A DNA stretch of 64,000 nucleotides from Chlorobiota bacterium (GCA_028287785.1 JAQBOZ010000001.1:1-64000), one strand, 5' to 3'. Counted from the stretch's first letter, positions 1-9,750 are shown. Numbers and translations: made by a program. The notes: a model not told the origin generated them from the letters alone.

Positions 1-2
1 AT

Positions 3-161
3 GGGTCCGGTCGTCTGGTGAAGGTTCTGGCTGCGGGGATGCGGGACTCGGGCGAGCAGGTGATCCAGGTGAACGTGAGCGAGTTGGCGAGCGGCCTGTA
101 TCACTATCATCTGGTGGCCGGTGGTCATCATCTGGAACGGACTATGCAGGTGGTGAAGTAA
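3..161 (+). CDS. C-terminal fragment of a secreted protein with T9SS-like sorting domain (5' end outside window)
   Basis: Frame 3 reads GSGRLVKVLAAGMRDSGEQVIQVNVSELASGLYHYHLVAGGHHLERTMQVVK*, the typical end of a type A sorting domain. Confidence 0.75.
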   Translation, partial: GSGRLVKVLAAGMRDSGEQVIQVNVSELASGLYHYHLVAGGHHLERTMQVVK

Positions 162-201
162 GGGAGGAGCTGATCCTGCACTGAACAACCGGAGAAGATC
201 G

Positions 202-236
202 AAGGGGCAATCCGCTGCAAACGCGGGTTGCCCCTT
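202..236. terminator. Hairpin, bidirectional terminator-like, between convergent genes
   Basis: AAGGGGCAATCCGC-TGCAAAC-GCGGGTTGCCCCTT, 14-bp stem with one G.T, followed by a short T-rich stretch. Confidence 0.7.
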
Positions 237-293
237 TGTCATAGTGAAATCGTTGTCGTCGCTTTTCCACGTGGATACGCAGGTGAGGCCGGG

Positions 294-1643
294 TTATCTC
301 GTGATCGCAATCGCCCTGTTGGTGATCCCGTCCGGCGACTGAATCGAGCATACATAGGAGCCGGAGGGGATATCCCCAAGCTCGACATCGAAATGATGAT
401 CACCCGGCGCCACATCCTCCCGCACCACCGTCCGCACCCTGTTTCCGAGAAGATCGGTGATCGCGATCGTCAGCAGGCCATGACCGCTGGTCGAGCAGTC
501 GATCGCCATCCGTTGCGATGAGGGATTCGGATGGATATTGACGTTGCGCCAGCCCGCCGATTCGGGGAGGATTTCCGATGATGAGACGGTCCAGATTTTC
601 GCCGTCTCGTCAAGGCTGGCGGTGACGACATGCGAGCCGTTCTTATCGAACATGGCGGTGTAGACGAACCCGTTATGCCCCTTCAACACGTTCATCAGGG
701 TTCCCTGCCCCACATCCCAGATTCTTGCCGTGCTGTCGAAGCTGGCCGAGGCCAGACGCGATCCATCGTTGTTGAACGCGACCGAGAAGATCGCTCCATT
801 GTGGCCGGCAAGGGTGTGGAGCAGGGCGCCGCTTCCCGCATTCCATATCCTTGCAACGCTGTCGAATCCGGCGGTAGCCACAAGCGCGCCATCCGGTGAG
901 AAGACCGGGCTGTTCACGCGGTCGCTATGGTTCAGCGTATGCACCAGGCTGCCGGATGACGTGTTCCAGATCCTTGCGGTGCGATCGAAGCTGCTCGTTA
1001 CCACAAACTGCCCGTCGGGGCTGAAGGCCACGTCCGTGACGCGGTCGGTGTGACCGCTGAGCGTATGCAGGAGCGCGCCCGATGCGGCGTCCCAGATTTT
1101 CGCCGTGCTGTCCAGGCTGGTCGTGATGATCTGCGTGCCTGATGGATTGTAGATCGCAGTAAACAGATCCCCGGTATGTCCGGTGAGCGTGGTGACAAGC
1201 GCCCCGGTGTTCGCGTCCCAGATTCTCGCGGTGTTATCAAATGCCGCGGTTACAACGTTCGCGCCGTTGGGACTGAACGCGGCCCAGCGGACGCGATCGG
1301 TGTGGCCGGAGAGCGTGTGCAGAAGCGCGCCGGTGCCGGCGTCCCAGATCCTTGCGGTGTTATCGAACCCGACCGTCACCACGCGCGCGCCGTCGGCGCT
1401 GAACTGCGCCTCGGTAATCCGGTCGGTATGTCCGCGGAGCGTGTGCAGAAGCGTGCCGGTGCCGGCGTCCCAGATCCTTGCGGTGCTGTCGAAGCTGGAG
1501 GTCACCACCTGCGTGCCGGCGGGATTGTAGTAGGCGGTGACAAGCCTGCTCGTATGTCCCGAGAGGGTGATCTGCGAGAGGGATGCGGTATGAACGGCGC
1601 AGAACGCGAGGAGTGTGGATAGGTAGAAAAAACGGGCGCGCAT
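294..1643 (-). CDS. Secreted WD40-repeat protein (8 repeats) with T9SS-like C-terminal domain
   Basis: Signal peptide MRARFFYLSTLLAFCAVHTASLSQ; eight ~42-aa GH..D.V....F.P.G...VTAS.D.TARIWDA repeats; C-term NIHPNPSSQRMAIDC...GSYVCSIQSPDGITNRAIAI. Start moved to the internal ATG at 1643. Confidence 0.85.
   Translation of the reverse strand: MRARFFYLSTLLAFCAVHTASLSQITLSGHTSRLVTAYYNPAGTQVVTSSFDSTARIWDAGTGTLLHTLRGHTDRITEAQFSADGARVVTVGFDNTARIWDAGTGALLHTLSGHTDRVRWAAFSPNGANVVTAAFDNTARIWDANTGALVTTLTGHTGDLFTAIYNPSGTQIITTSLDSTAKIWDAASGALLHTLSGHTDRVTDVAFSPDGQFVVTSSFDRTARIWNTSSGSLVHTLNHSDRVNSPVFSPDGALVATAGFDSVARIWNAGSGALLHTLAGHNGAIFSVAFNNDGSRLASASFDSTARIWDVGQGTLMNVLKGHNGFVYTAMFDKNGSHVVTASLDETAKIWTVSSSEILPESAGWRNVNIHPNPSSQRMAIDCSTSGHGLLTIAITDLLGNRVRTVVREDVAPGDHHFDVELGDIPSGSYVCSIQSPDGITNRAIAITR
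552..1559 (-). repeat. Intragenic ~126-bp repeats encoding WD40 blades (about 8)
   Basis: Recurrent GTCCCAGATCCTTGCGGTG.TATCGAA / CGGTCGGTGTG.CC blocks at ~126-nt spacing. Confidence 0.8.
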
Positions 1644-1841
1644 AGAGTATTCCTCCGGCTGATGATTGTTGGGAACGATATCGAAGGGATGAACACAACG
1701 CGCCGTCCAGCGCAGTCTTTTCAGGGATGCGTGGAGAGTGCGCGATATGCAGGCTTCAGGAAACCTGAATCGCTCCAATGAAGTAGTCTATCGGGAAATA
1801 TACGGGAGGATGGGGATCTCTGAACGCACTACCCTCCGGTC

Positions 1842-2143
1842 GGTAGCGACTCAGGTTAAATCTACTCTTCCGTCTGCTGAACAATCATCGATCGGCGATC
1901 CCTTCTTCACTCTTCAAGCTCCAGAGGAGCGCGCCGGTTGTAGCAACGATGCTCCCATCTTCTCGCTCAAGCTCCGTCGGAGCGAACCATCCGTGCCAAA
2001 TGGTACGCTCCGATGGAGCTTGAGATCATCGAAGACGTGGCATGACTATAACCGGTACGCCCCGATGGGGCTGGAAGGAGAGATGCCGGATGCCCTCGAT
2101 GAGTCCGAACAACATGAACTCTATCCCAAGCTGAGTCACTACC
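1842..2143. repeat. Palindromic MITE/REPIN-like element, copy 1
   Basis: Terminal inverted repeats GGTAGCGACTCAG / CTGAGTCACTACC; central inverted repeat CTCAAGCTCCGTCGGAGCGAACCAT (1966-1990) / ATGGTACGCTCCGATGGAGCTTGAG (2000-2024); similar over its length to 18151-18458. Confidence 0.85.
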
Positions 2144-3227
2144 CTCCGGTCGGTCGATCATGGGAGGTGGGGAGGCAGTCCGCGAAGAGGCCCATCTGCC
2201 CGCCGATTCCCGGTCGCCGGAAGTTCTCGGTGCTCAGGGCAATCCCCTCGCGATTCAGCCCCAGGCGCCGTGCGGTCAGCTTGAAGAAATGGGAGATCAT
2301 CCGCGCGCGCGCCCCGTTTCCCCCCATCCGGTCGCCAAATTCCGCCAGGTTCAGTTTGCCGTCGCGCATATCCTCCAGCGCATGCTGCACCTTGAGCGCG
2401 CGTCCGGGTTCCTCCCGCTCCAGCCAGTCCAGAAAGATCGGACGGACGGCGAGCGGCAGCCGGAGCATCGTAAAGAAGGCGTTGCGTGCTCCCGCATCGA
2501 CGGCGGCGTTCAGCAGCGCGGGGATCTCCTTATCGGTAAGGCCGGGGATGAGCGGGGCCATCATCACACCGACCGGAATGCCGGCCCCGGAAAGCCTGCG
2601 TATCGCCTCCAGCCTCAGCTCCGGGGTGGATGTGCGCGGCTCCAGACGGCGCGCCAGATCGCGATCGAGCGTGGTGATGGAGAGAAAGACCATGGCGCAG
2701 CGATGGCGCGCCAGCTCCGCCAGCAGATCGATATCCCGAAGGACAAGGGCGTTCTTGGTGATGATGCCGATCGGGTTGCGGAACTCCAGCATCGTTTCCA
2801 GAATCTCCCGCGTAATCCCGAACCGTCGCTCCGCCGGCTGATACGGATCGGTGACGCCGCTCATCGATACCACTGTCGGTTTCCACGAACGCTTCATCAT
2901 CGCCTCCCGCGCAAGCCGCGCCGCGTCCCGCTTTACCACGATTTTCGTTTCGAAATCGAGGCCGGCGTTGAAGCCGAGATATTCATGAGTGGGGCGGGCG
3001 TAGCAGTAGGCGCAGCCATGCTCGCAGCCGCGGTACGGGTTGATTGAATGGGTGAACGGGATATCGGGGCTGCTGTTGGTGGCGAATGCCGACCGGGAAT
3101 GATCGTCGATAAACTGCGTCCGGGGGTCCGGCTCCTCCGTGAAGCTCTCCCAGCCATCATCGAATCGCTCGCTTGTTCGCGGGGTAAAGCGATTCCCCGT
3201 ATCGAGATGTGTCCCGCGTTTCGCCAC
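2139..3227 (-). CDS. Radical SAM protein, PA0069/SplB-like family
   Basis: NPYRGCEHGCAYCYARPTHEYLGFNAGLDFETKIVVK, VSMSGVTDPYQPAE, APLIPGLTD. GTG start at 3227 proposed (VAKRGTHLDTGNRF); the track ORF runs to 3695. Stop codon lies in the terminal repeat of the palindromic element. Confidence 0.85.
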   Translation of the reverse strand: MAKRGTHLDTGNRFTPRTSERFDDGWESFTEEPDPRTQFIDDHSRSAFATNSSPDIPFTHSINPYRGCEHGCAYCYARPTHEYLGFNAGLDFETKIVVKRDAARLAREAMMKRSWKPTVVSMSGVTDPYQPAERRFGITREILETMLEFRNPIGIITKNALVLRDIDLLAELARHRCAMVFLSITTLDRDLARRLEPRTSTPELRLEAIRRLSGAGIPVGVMMAPLIPGLTDKEIPALLNAAVDAGARNAFFTMLRLPLAVRPIFLDWLEREEPGRALKVQHALEDMRDGKLNLAEFGDRMGGNGARARMISHFFKLTARRLGLNREGIALSTENFRRPGIGGQMGLFADCLPTSHDRPTGG

Positions 3228-3377
3228 TGTTCCCTTCTCCGTCCTGTGAAGCAAAAATATAGTGATGGTCTGCCGCGAATTTACATCGCCGAATCGGAAC
3301 GGGGATATAAATTTCCGTTTCAGCGACTCCCGAACGCTCACGAGGCCGGCCGGCCTCCCGATCAAATTTCCTTGCAG

Positions 3378-5252
3378 ATGCTCCATTACACACTTGGCCT
3401 CGACAATCCCTCCCGCCATCTCTTCTCGGTGGAGATCACGGTTCCAACCGGCGGCGAATCCCACGTCATCATAGCCTTTCCCGCGTGGTCGCCGGGGCGA
3501 TATTACATCTACGATTTCGCGCGCAACGTCCAGGAGCTTGCCGCCCGCGGCAAGGGGGGACGGGGGCTGGATGTGGAGAAGATCACCAAGGGGAGCTGGC
3601 GGGTGGAATGCGCTGGCGAGGAGTCGATCACCATTGCCTACAGGATGTTCGGCGACACGCTCAGCGGCACATTCTCGCAGCTCGATGACCGCCACGCATC
3701 GATCAACGGATCATCGGTCTTCGGCTATATCGAGGGTCGCCAGATGGAGCCGATCGAGCTGGAGATCATCGCCCCGGAGGGGTGGCGGGCATATACGGCG
3801 CTCAAACGGAAGCGACGGGGCGGGCGGGCGATGTTTGCCGCGGCCAATTACGATCTCCTCATCGATTCCCCGATCGAGGTGGGAACGCCCATGGCGCGCC
3901 GGTTCGCGCTGGAGGGGGTGGATTATCATGTGATCATCGATATCGCCGGCGGCGAGGGAGTGCGGCGGAGTGCCGAGCTGCGGGAGAAGCTGGACCGTTA
4001 CGTGGCCGATGTGGAGAAGGTGGTTCGCGCCTATACCACCACATTCGGGACGCCCGAGTTTCCTGAATACTACTTCCTGGTGAACATCGATCCGTTTGCC
4101 GCGAACGGCGACGGAATGGAGCATCTCACCTCCACGCGCCTTGTGCTGAACGGCTATCCGACAAACCAGGACCAGTACGACGCGCTGGTTGGTGTAACAT
4201 CCCACGAGTTCTTTCATATCTGGAATGTGAAGCGTCTCCGTCCCGCCGAGCTGGGACCGTTCGATTACTCCCGCGAGCTTCACACAACGCTCCTCTGGTT
4301 TGCCGAAGGGTTTACGCAGTACTACGGACATCTGATGCTCCGCCGCGCGGGCGTCTGGGATGACAGGCAGTTCTACAAGGAGATGGTCTCGGAGATCAAC
4401 ACGGTCGATCGATCACCGGGACGCTTCCATCGCAATCTCCGGGCGTCGAGCTTCGACACCTGGAATGCCGTGGGAGCCCGCAGCCCGATGGGGCTGGTGA
4501 GCAATTTCAAGAACACATACGTCAATTATTATTTCAAGGGGGCAGTTCTTGGCCTCCTTCTCGATCTCGAACTCCGGGAACGAACCGGCGGCCGGAAATC
4601 GCTCGACGATCTGATCCGGGATCTCTACCGCACCAGCTATGCGGAGGCCGGAAACGAGGGATATTTCCTTCGCGGCAGCGGTTTTTCGGAGCGGGATGTC
4701 TGCGATGCGGCCGAACGGGTCGGGGGAACCGATGCCCGGCGATTTCTTGAGCAGGCCATTACCAGTGTCGATGAGATCGATTATCGAAGCCATCTCCGCT
4801 ACGTGGGGCTGGAGCTGCTGCGGGGGCCGAAAAAAGGAAAGGATTCGGTGGATGAGGCCCGCCCGCAGATCTTCACGGGGATCATTCCTGCGGAACGCCG
4901 TGAACGTGGCGACGCGGAGTTCGTCACGGTGCTGAATGTTCTGGATGGCTCGCCGGCGGATCGCGCCGGGATCAGCGCCGGCGATCTGATCATCGCGATC
5001 GATGGAGAGCGGACAAACGGCGGCGGCTGGGAGAGCGTGATGGGGATGAAACGTCCGGGAGAAGTGATGGAAATCACGCTGTTCCGCGGGTCGCGTCTCC
5101 TTACGTTCCGGCTGGCGACCGAGGAACGGGACACGAGGGCATACAGGTTCGAGGTGATCGAGCCGGACACCCCGGTCCAGCGCCGCGCCAGAAAAAAATG
5201 GTTGCAGGGGGAGCGCTCCACGGCGGCGCGCTCTGAGAAATCCCACGGATAG
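3378..5252 (+). CDS. M61 family glycyl-aminopeptidase-like metallopeptidase with C-terminal PDZ domain
   Basis: N-term MLHYTLGLDNPSRHLFSVEI; HEFFHIWNVKRLRPAELGPFDYSRE; PDZ segment GSPADRAGISAGDLIIAIDGE. Internal ATG at 3378 used. Confidence 0.9.
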   Translation: MLHYTLGLDNPSRHLFSVEITVPTGGESHVIIAFPAWSPGRYYIYDFARNVQELAARGKGGRGLDVEKITKGSWRVECAGEESITIAYRMFGDTLSGTFSQLDDRHASINGSSVFGYIEGRQMEPIELEIIAPEGWRAYTALKRKRRGGRAMFAAANYDLLIDSPIEVGTPMARRFALEGVDYHVIIDIAGGEGVRRSAELREKLDRYVADVEKVVRAYTTTFGTPEFPEYYFLVNIDPFAANGDGMEHLTSTRLVLNGYPTNQDQYDALVGVTSHEFFHIWNVKRLRPAELGPFDYSRELHTTLLWFAEGFTQYYGHLMLRRAGVWDDRQFYKEMVSEINTVDRSPGRFHRNLRASSFDTWNAVGARSPMGLVSNFKNTYVNYYFKGAVLGLLLDLELRERTGGRKSLDDLIRDLYRTSYAEAGNEGYFLRGSGFSERDVCDAAERVGGTDARRFLEQAITSVDEIDYRSHLRYVGLELLRGPKKGKDSVDEARPQIFTGIIPAERRERGDAEFVTVLNVLDGSPADRAGISAGDLIIAIDGERTNGGGWESVMGMKRPGEVMEITLFRGSRLLTFRLATEERDTRAYRFEVIEPDTPVQRRARKKWLQGERSTAARSEKSHG

Positions 5253-5527
5253 TGGTAAGTTGCCCGGCCCTGCTCAATACTCCCCCGCTCCCGCCGAGCC
5301 GTCCGGCATGGACGTTCGGCTGTATGGTCAATAGCGACGGCGCGACAACGTGGATCGGCGGACAATCTTCTCACGTCTGATCCTTCATGTAAGCGCTCGA
5401 ATCCGGAACACTTCCCGTATCGTTCAGCCAGTTGGCCGTGGAGCACCCCTGCTCTCCCGCGTGATGACTGTCGATTCCTTTCCCGTTGACTCGTTTTTTC
5501 AACTGTGTATCAGGAGTAACACCCCGT

Positions 5528-7252
5528 ATGCATCGGTTCCTCTATCGATTTGTCGCCTTTACCGCTTTTTTCGCCGTTCTGGGAACGGTGGTTCATGCTC
5601 AGACGCAGATTTCCGATGACCGGGATAATACGGATGGGGTTGCCGGAACGTGTGGAATGATGAGGTTCTCGGAGATCGATCCCCGGCAGGCGCTCGCGGC
5701 AACCGCCAGGAATAACCCGGATCTGTACCGGAATATGATGGCTCGCGCCAGGAGCGGCAATGACCGGTCGGTGGCATCGGGACAGACGATGGTGTTCTAC
5801 ACGCTGAACAGAAGCACCAATCAGTTCGATGCCGTAACCGCGACTCTCGTCTACGACGGGCATCTTGCGCGGATCTGGGTGGATCAGGTCGATTCCAGCC
5901 GGGTGAAGCCGGCCACGGTTGCGGCGCTGGCGAAGGGACTGGATTCAGCAACGGGGAGCAAATCGAGAAATCCGGCAAAGGGAATCATCGATAACGATAT
6001 CGAGGTGTACGGCGAGACCCCGAAGGACTACGAGGTGGACGGCAAGACCGATTTCCTTCTCACCGATATCAAGGACGGCATGTCCGGCGGGGGATATATC
6101 GCCGGCTACTTCTCCCCATACGATCAGGGGAGCGAATCGGGATCGAACGAGCGGAATATCCTCTATATCGACTCGCACGAGGGGCTCCAGGGGGGCGTTT
6201 CCTCCCTTCTCGCGACGATCGCGCATGAGTTTCAGCACCTGATCCATTACGGACGGAATCCATACAGCGAGGTGATGTTCAACGAGGGATGCAGCGAAGT
6301 TGCCACCGTGCTCTGCGGCTACACATCCAGAAGCAACAGCAACTATCTCAGCAACACCAACGTTTCCTTCCTCTACTGGAACTACGACAACGGCACCAAG
6401 CTCCTCGCGGATTACGAGCGCGCCCTCACCTTCATGTACTATATGAAGGAACAGTACGGCGAGCCGTTCCTGAACAGCTTTGTGGGGACTGAGTCGAATG
6501 GTTTTACCCGTATCAACGATGCGCTGAAGGCGATCGGCAAGTCCCCGGACTGGCAGGGAACGTTGAAAAGCTTCTCGGTCGCCAACTATGTCCTGAAGGA
6601 TTTCTCCGACTCCCGCTACGTTTATGTCAACAGGCTTTCCAACACGATCGCGAAGGCGGCCACCACATACGATACGGCGTTCGCGTCGTCGGGATCGGTG
6701 TCGGTGCAGCCATATGCGTCGAGCTACATTCAGTATAAGAACCCCGGAGGGCTGAAGGTCAGGTTCAAGAGCTCCGGCACCTATGGCATCAACGCCATTC
6801 TCTACAAGGGAAGCATCGCCGTCGACGTGCGGGAGTTGAAGAACAACACCGATTATTCCTTCAGCGAGAAAGGGCTGTTCGACCGGATCGTCTTTGCAGT
6901 GGTGAACCTGGGAAACAATGCCCAGAGCATCACCTGGACCGCCGAGCATATCGCGCTTGGCGTGGATGATGCCGTCAGCCAGGCGAGCGGCGTGGCTGTT
7001 ACGTCGATCGCCCCGACCCCCACCTCCGGCCATGCAAGCGTCGCGTTCGAGAGCACCGGTTCGGCTCCGGTTACTCTCCAGTTGTTCAACACGAACGGTG
7101 AACTGGTCCGCAACCTGATCGATGCCGAACGCTACGAGAGCGGCACGCATCAGATCGGCGTTGAAACCGGCGGCCTTTCCAACGGTGTGTACGTGGTTCG
7201 TCTTGTTCAGGGCGATCGCACGGCAAGCCGCGTGATGGTTGTGGTGCGATAG
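5528..7252 (+). CDS. Secreted M30/hyicolysin-like zinc metalloprotease with T9SS-like C-terminal domain
   Basis: Signal peptide MHRFLYRFVAFTAFFAVLGTVVHAQ; HEFQHLIHYGRNPYSEVMFNEGCSE; C-term IAPTPTSGHASVAFES...NGVYVVRLVQGDRTASRVMVVVR. Confidence 0.85.
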   Translation: MHRFLYRFVAFTAFFAVLGTVVHAQTQISDDRDNTDGVAGTCGMMRFSEIDPRQALAATARNNPDLYRNMMARARSGNDRSVASGQTMVFYTLNRSTNQFDAVTATLVYDGHLARIWVDQVDSSRVKPATVAALAKGLDSATGSKSRNPAKGIIDNDIEVYGETPKDYEVDGKTDFLLTDIKDGMSGGGYIAGYFSPYDQGSESGSNERNILYIDSHEGLQGGVSSLLATIAHEFQHLIHYGRNPYSEVMFNEGCSEVATVLCGYTSRSNSNYLSNTNVSFLYWNYDNGTKLLADYERALTFMYYMKEQYGEPFLNSFVGTESNGFTRINDALKAIGKSPDWQGTLKSFSVANYVLKDFSDSRYVYVNRLSNTIAKAATTYDTAFASSGSVSVQPYASSYIQYKNPGGLKVRFKSSGTYGINAILYKGSIAVDVRELKNNTDYSFSEKGLFDRIVFAVVNLGNNAQSITWTAEHIALGVDDAVSQASGVAVTSIAPTPTSGHASVAFESTGSAPVTLQLFNTNGELVRNLIDAERYESGTHQIGVETGGLSNGVYVVRLVQGDRTASRVMVVVR

Positions 7253-7453
7253 AGGCTTTCGGGCGCGAATGGTCCCGGAACCGAGGGTGGTTTTCGGAAA
7301 TTTTCAAGGATATCCTTTATGCGGTGTCAACCTGTCCGGTTGATGCCGCATGCCGGTCAAACGACTTCAGTGATATTCCCGCTCCCGTGCCGGTGTAACC
7401 AATTATCCCGACGCGGTTATGTTGAAAGCTGTGCGTGGTGGCTTGAAGTGATT

Positions 7454-7478
7454 ATCCCGCAAACCCTCATTGCGGGAT
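7454..7478. other. Intergenic hairpin
   Basis: ATCCCGCAA-ACCCTCA-TTGCGGGAT, perfect 9-bp stem between the two M30-like paralogues. Confidence 0.5.
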
Positions 7479-7711
7479 GCTCGCGCGATATCGGCTGAGC
7501 CGTTTGCCCCGGCCGCCGCCGATGCTCACGATGCGGTACAATCTCATACCTTTTCATCCTTCTTTAGAGCGCCCTGCATTCATTCTTTTCCGAGCTTGTC
7601 AGACGGTCGCGGTGGGCATTCATGGAACGTCCGGATTGCGGCCGACGTCGTTTGCGACCGATAATTTCCAACAGATTATTCTCTATAACATATTCTGGAG
7701 CAACGTACACT

Positions 7712-9466
7712 ATGTCTGGTTTCCTTTACCGGATAGCTGCCCTGAGCGCGCTTTTTATCGCGATCACAACCTGCGCCTCCGCTCAGACCGACATGGATCT
7801 GGAGCATACCGATGCCAGCGGCCGCATGATCTGCGGAACGATTCCCTTCAATGATGGGAAGGAGATGGAAGCAGTTGCCAACACGGCACGCAATAACCCG
7901 GCCCTCTATCAGAAGATGATGAACGCCTCCAAGTCGACGAAAGAGAATCGTCGGTATGTCGCGGGGGACGATTATCCGTTCTTCGTCCGGGATCGTAATA
8001 CGAACCAGTACGTCACCGTCAACGCGACGCTGATGTACAATGGTCGTTACGCTCAGATCTGGGTGGATAATCTGGATACCGCGCGCGTCAAGAAGACCAC
8101 GCTCGCGACGCTCGGAAAGGCGCTCGATTCCTCCACCGCCCCGTCATCGCGCAACCCATCCCAGGGAATCATCCAGAACGATATCGATGTGTTCGGCAAT
8201 TACAGGGATCAGTTCAACCAGGATGGGCAGATCTGGTTTCTGATGACCGATATCAAGGACGGCTTTAGCGGTGGGGCGTTCGTTGCCGGCTTCTTCTCGC
8301 CATGGGATCAGACGTCGCAGCCTGGCTCCAATATGCTCAACATGCTCTATATCGATTCTCACGAGGGGCTCGGCACCCAGTCCGCGTCCAACCTCCGGGA
8401 TCTGATGAACACGCTCGCCCACGAGTTCCAGCATCTGATTCATTACTACACGAACAATCAGAGCGAGGTCTTCTTCAACGAAGGCTGCAGCGAGACCGCC
8501 AGCATCATCAATGGGTACGCGAACCGCGACAACTCCGGCTATCTGGCGAACACGAACGTCAATCTCTTCCGCTGGACCTACGAGGACGCCACGGGGAACC
8601 TGATTCTGGCGGATTATTCGCGTGCGATGAACTTCGTCTACTATCTCTACGATCAGTATGGCGAGGGCTTCCTGCATGCGTTCAACCAGACCCATTCCAC
8701 GGGGATGAAGCGGATTGATGATGCTCTCAATGTCATCGGCGTTCCCCCATCGTGGCAGGCGATCCTCAAGGGATTCGCGGTCGCCAACTATACGATCAAG
8801 AATGTCGATTACTTCCGGTATCGCTATAACAAGCCGGTGACGACCGGATCGCCGAAGGCCGATACGAACGCGCTCAAGACCACTGGATCGGTTTCGGTGG
8901 CTCCGTATGCAATCAGCTACTTCACGCTCAACAAGCCGACCGCGCGGACGCTGAGGTTCACAAGCTCCGGGCAGACGCCGTACACGGTGATGGCGATCTT
9001 CTACAAGGGAGCCAGCGTGATCGAGGTGAAGGAGCTTGCCGGCAATACCAATTATACGATCGGTGGAACGCCTGCCTACGACAAGGTGGTGTTCGGCGTG
9101 GTCAACCTCCTTGCGGTCGGCTCGGCAAATGCCAACGCCAACATCTCCTGGACTACCGCCGCCGTTGCTTCCGGCGTTGATGACGCCACATCGAGCACGG
9201 GCGGGCTGGCTCTCACGGGCATCGCGCCGACCCCATCGGCCGGTTCCGCGACCATCAGCTTTGTCAGCGGCGGCTCCGCGCCTCTGACGCTCCAGATTTT
9301 CGACGCCTCGGGCTCGCTTGTCCGCACGATGATCGATGGCGATCAGATCAGCGCCGGAGCGCATCAGATTCCGGTCAGCACGGACGGCATGGCAAACGGT
9401 GTTTACATGGTCCGGCTGCTTCAGGGGACCGCAATGGTCAACAGCAGGATGGTGGTGATCAAGTAA
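7712..9466 (+). CDS. Secreted M30/hyicolysin-like zinc metalloprotease, tandem paralogue of 5528-7252
   Basis: MSGFLYRIAALSALFIAITTCASAQ; HEFQHLIHYYTNNQSEVFFNEGCSET; alignable throughout to the upstream protein; T9SS-like C-term. Confidence 0.85.
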   Translation: MSGFLYRIAALSALFIAITTCASAQTDMDLEHTDASGRMICGTIPFNDGKEMEAVANTARNNPALYQKMMNASKSTKENRRYVAGDDYPFFVRDRNTNQYVTVNATLMYNGRYAQIWVDNLDTARVKKTTLATLGKALDSSTAPSSRNPSQGIIQNDIDVFGNYRDQFNQDGQIWFLMTDIKDGFSGGAFVAGFFSPWDQTSQPGSNMLNMLYIDSHEGLGTQSASNLRDLMNTLAHEFQHLIHYYTNNQSEVFFNEGCSETASIINGYANRDNSGYLANTNVNLFRWTYEDATGNLILADYSRAMNFVYYLYDQYGEGFLHAFNQTHSTGMKRIDDALNVIGVPPSWQAILKGFAVANYTIKNVDYFRYRYNKPVTTGSPKADTNALKTTGSVSVAPYAISYFTLNKPTARTLRFTSSGQTPYTVMAIFYKGASVIEVKELAGNTNYTIGGTPAYDKVVFGVVNLLAVGSANANANISWTTAAVASGVDDATSSTGGLALTGIAPTPSAGSATISFVSGGSAPLTLQIFDASGSLVRTMIDGDQISAGAHQIPVSTDGMANGVYMVRLLQGTAMVNSRMVVIK

Positions 9467-9491
9467 CTCCGTCGATACGCCGCAGATAACG

Positions 9492-9525
9492 GAAAGGCCC
9501 GTCATGTAACGATGACGGGCCTTTC
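9492..9525. terminator. Rho-independent terminator-like hairpin
   Basis: GAAAGGCCCGTCAT-GTAACG-ATGACGGGCCTTTC, 14-bp perfect stem. Confidence 0.75.
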
Positions 9526-9750
9526 GTGTCATAGGCCTGCCGGGTGACGGCCCGAAGCGGTGAGCCGTCATACCTGAGCATGGGCGACGGCCGGAACATC
9601 GGCCCGTAAATATTCTTCTGTCTGGCTTGAGATTCTCCAGCGCGGGGAGTATTTTCATTATCCCATTCCCACGCGCCCGATACGATGAACATGCTCTCCG
9701 GCCCCACCCTGGCCCCAGATCTCCATTTATTCCCGTCCCGGAGTTGATCC

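Noticed and set aside
552-1559. Regular repeats considered as a possible CRISPR array
   Set aside because: Period is ~126 bp and in frame; the repeats encode WD40 blades with no short direct repeat/unique spacer pattern.
1738-2841. 367-aa plus-strand ORF across the palindromic element and the radical SAM gene
   Set aside because: Antisense to a radical SAM gene and made of repeat plus Arg/Ser-rich translation; not supported as coding.
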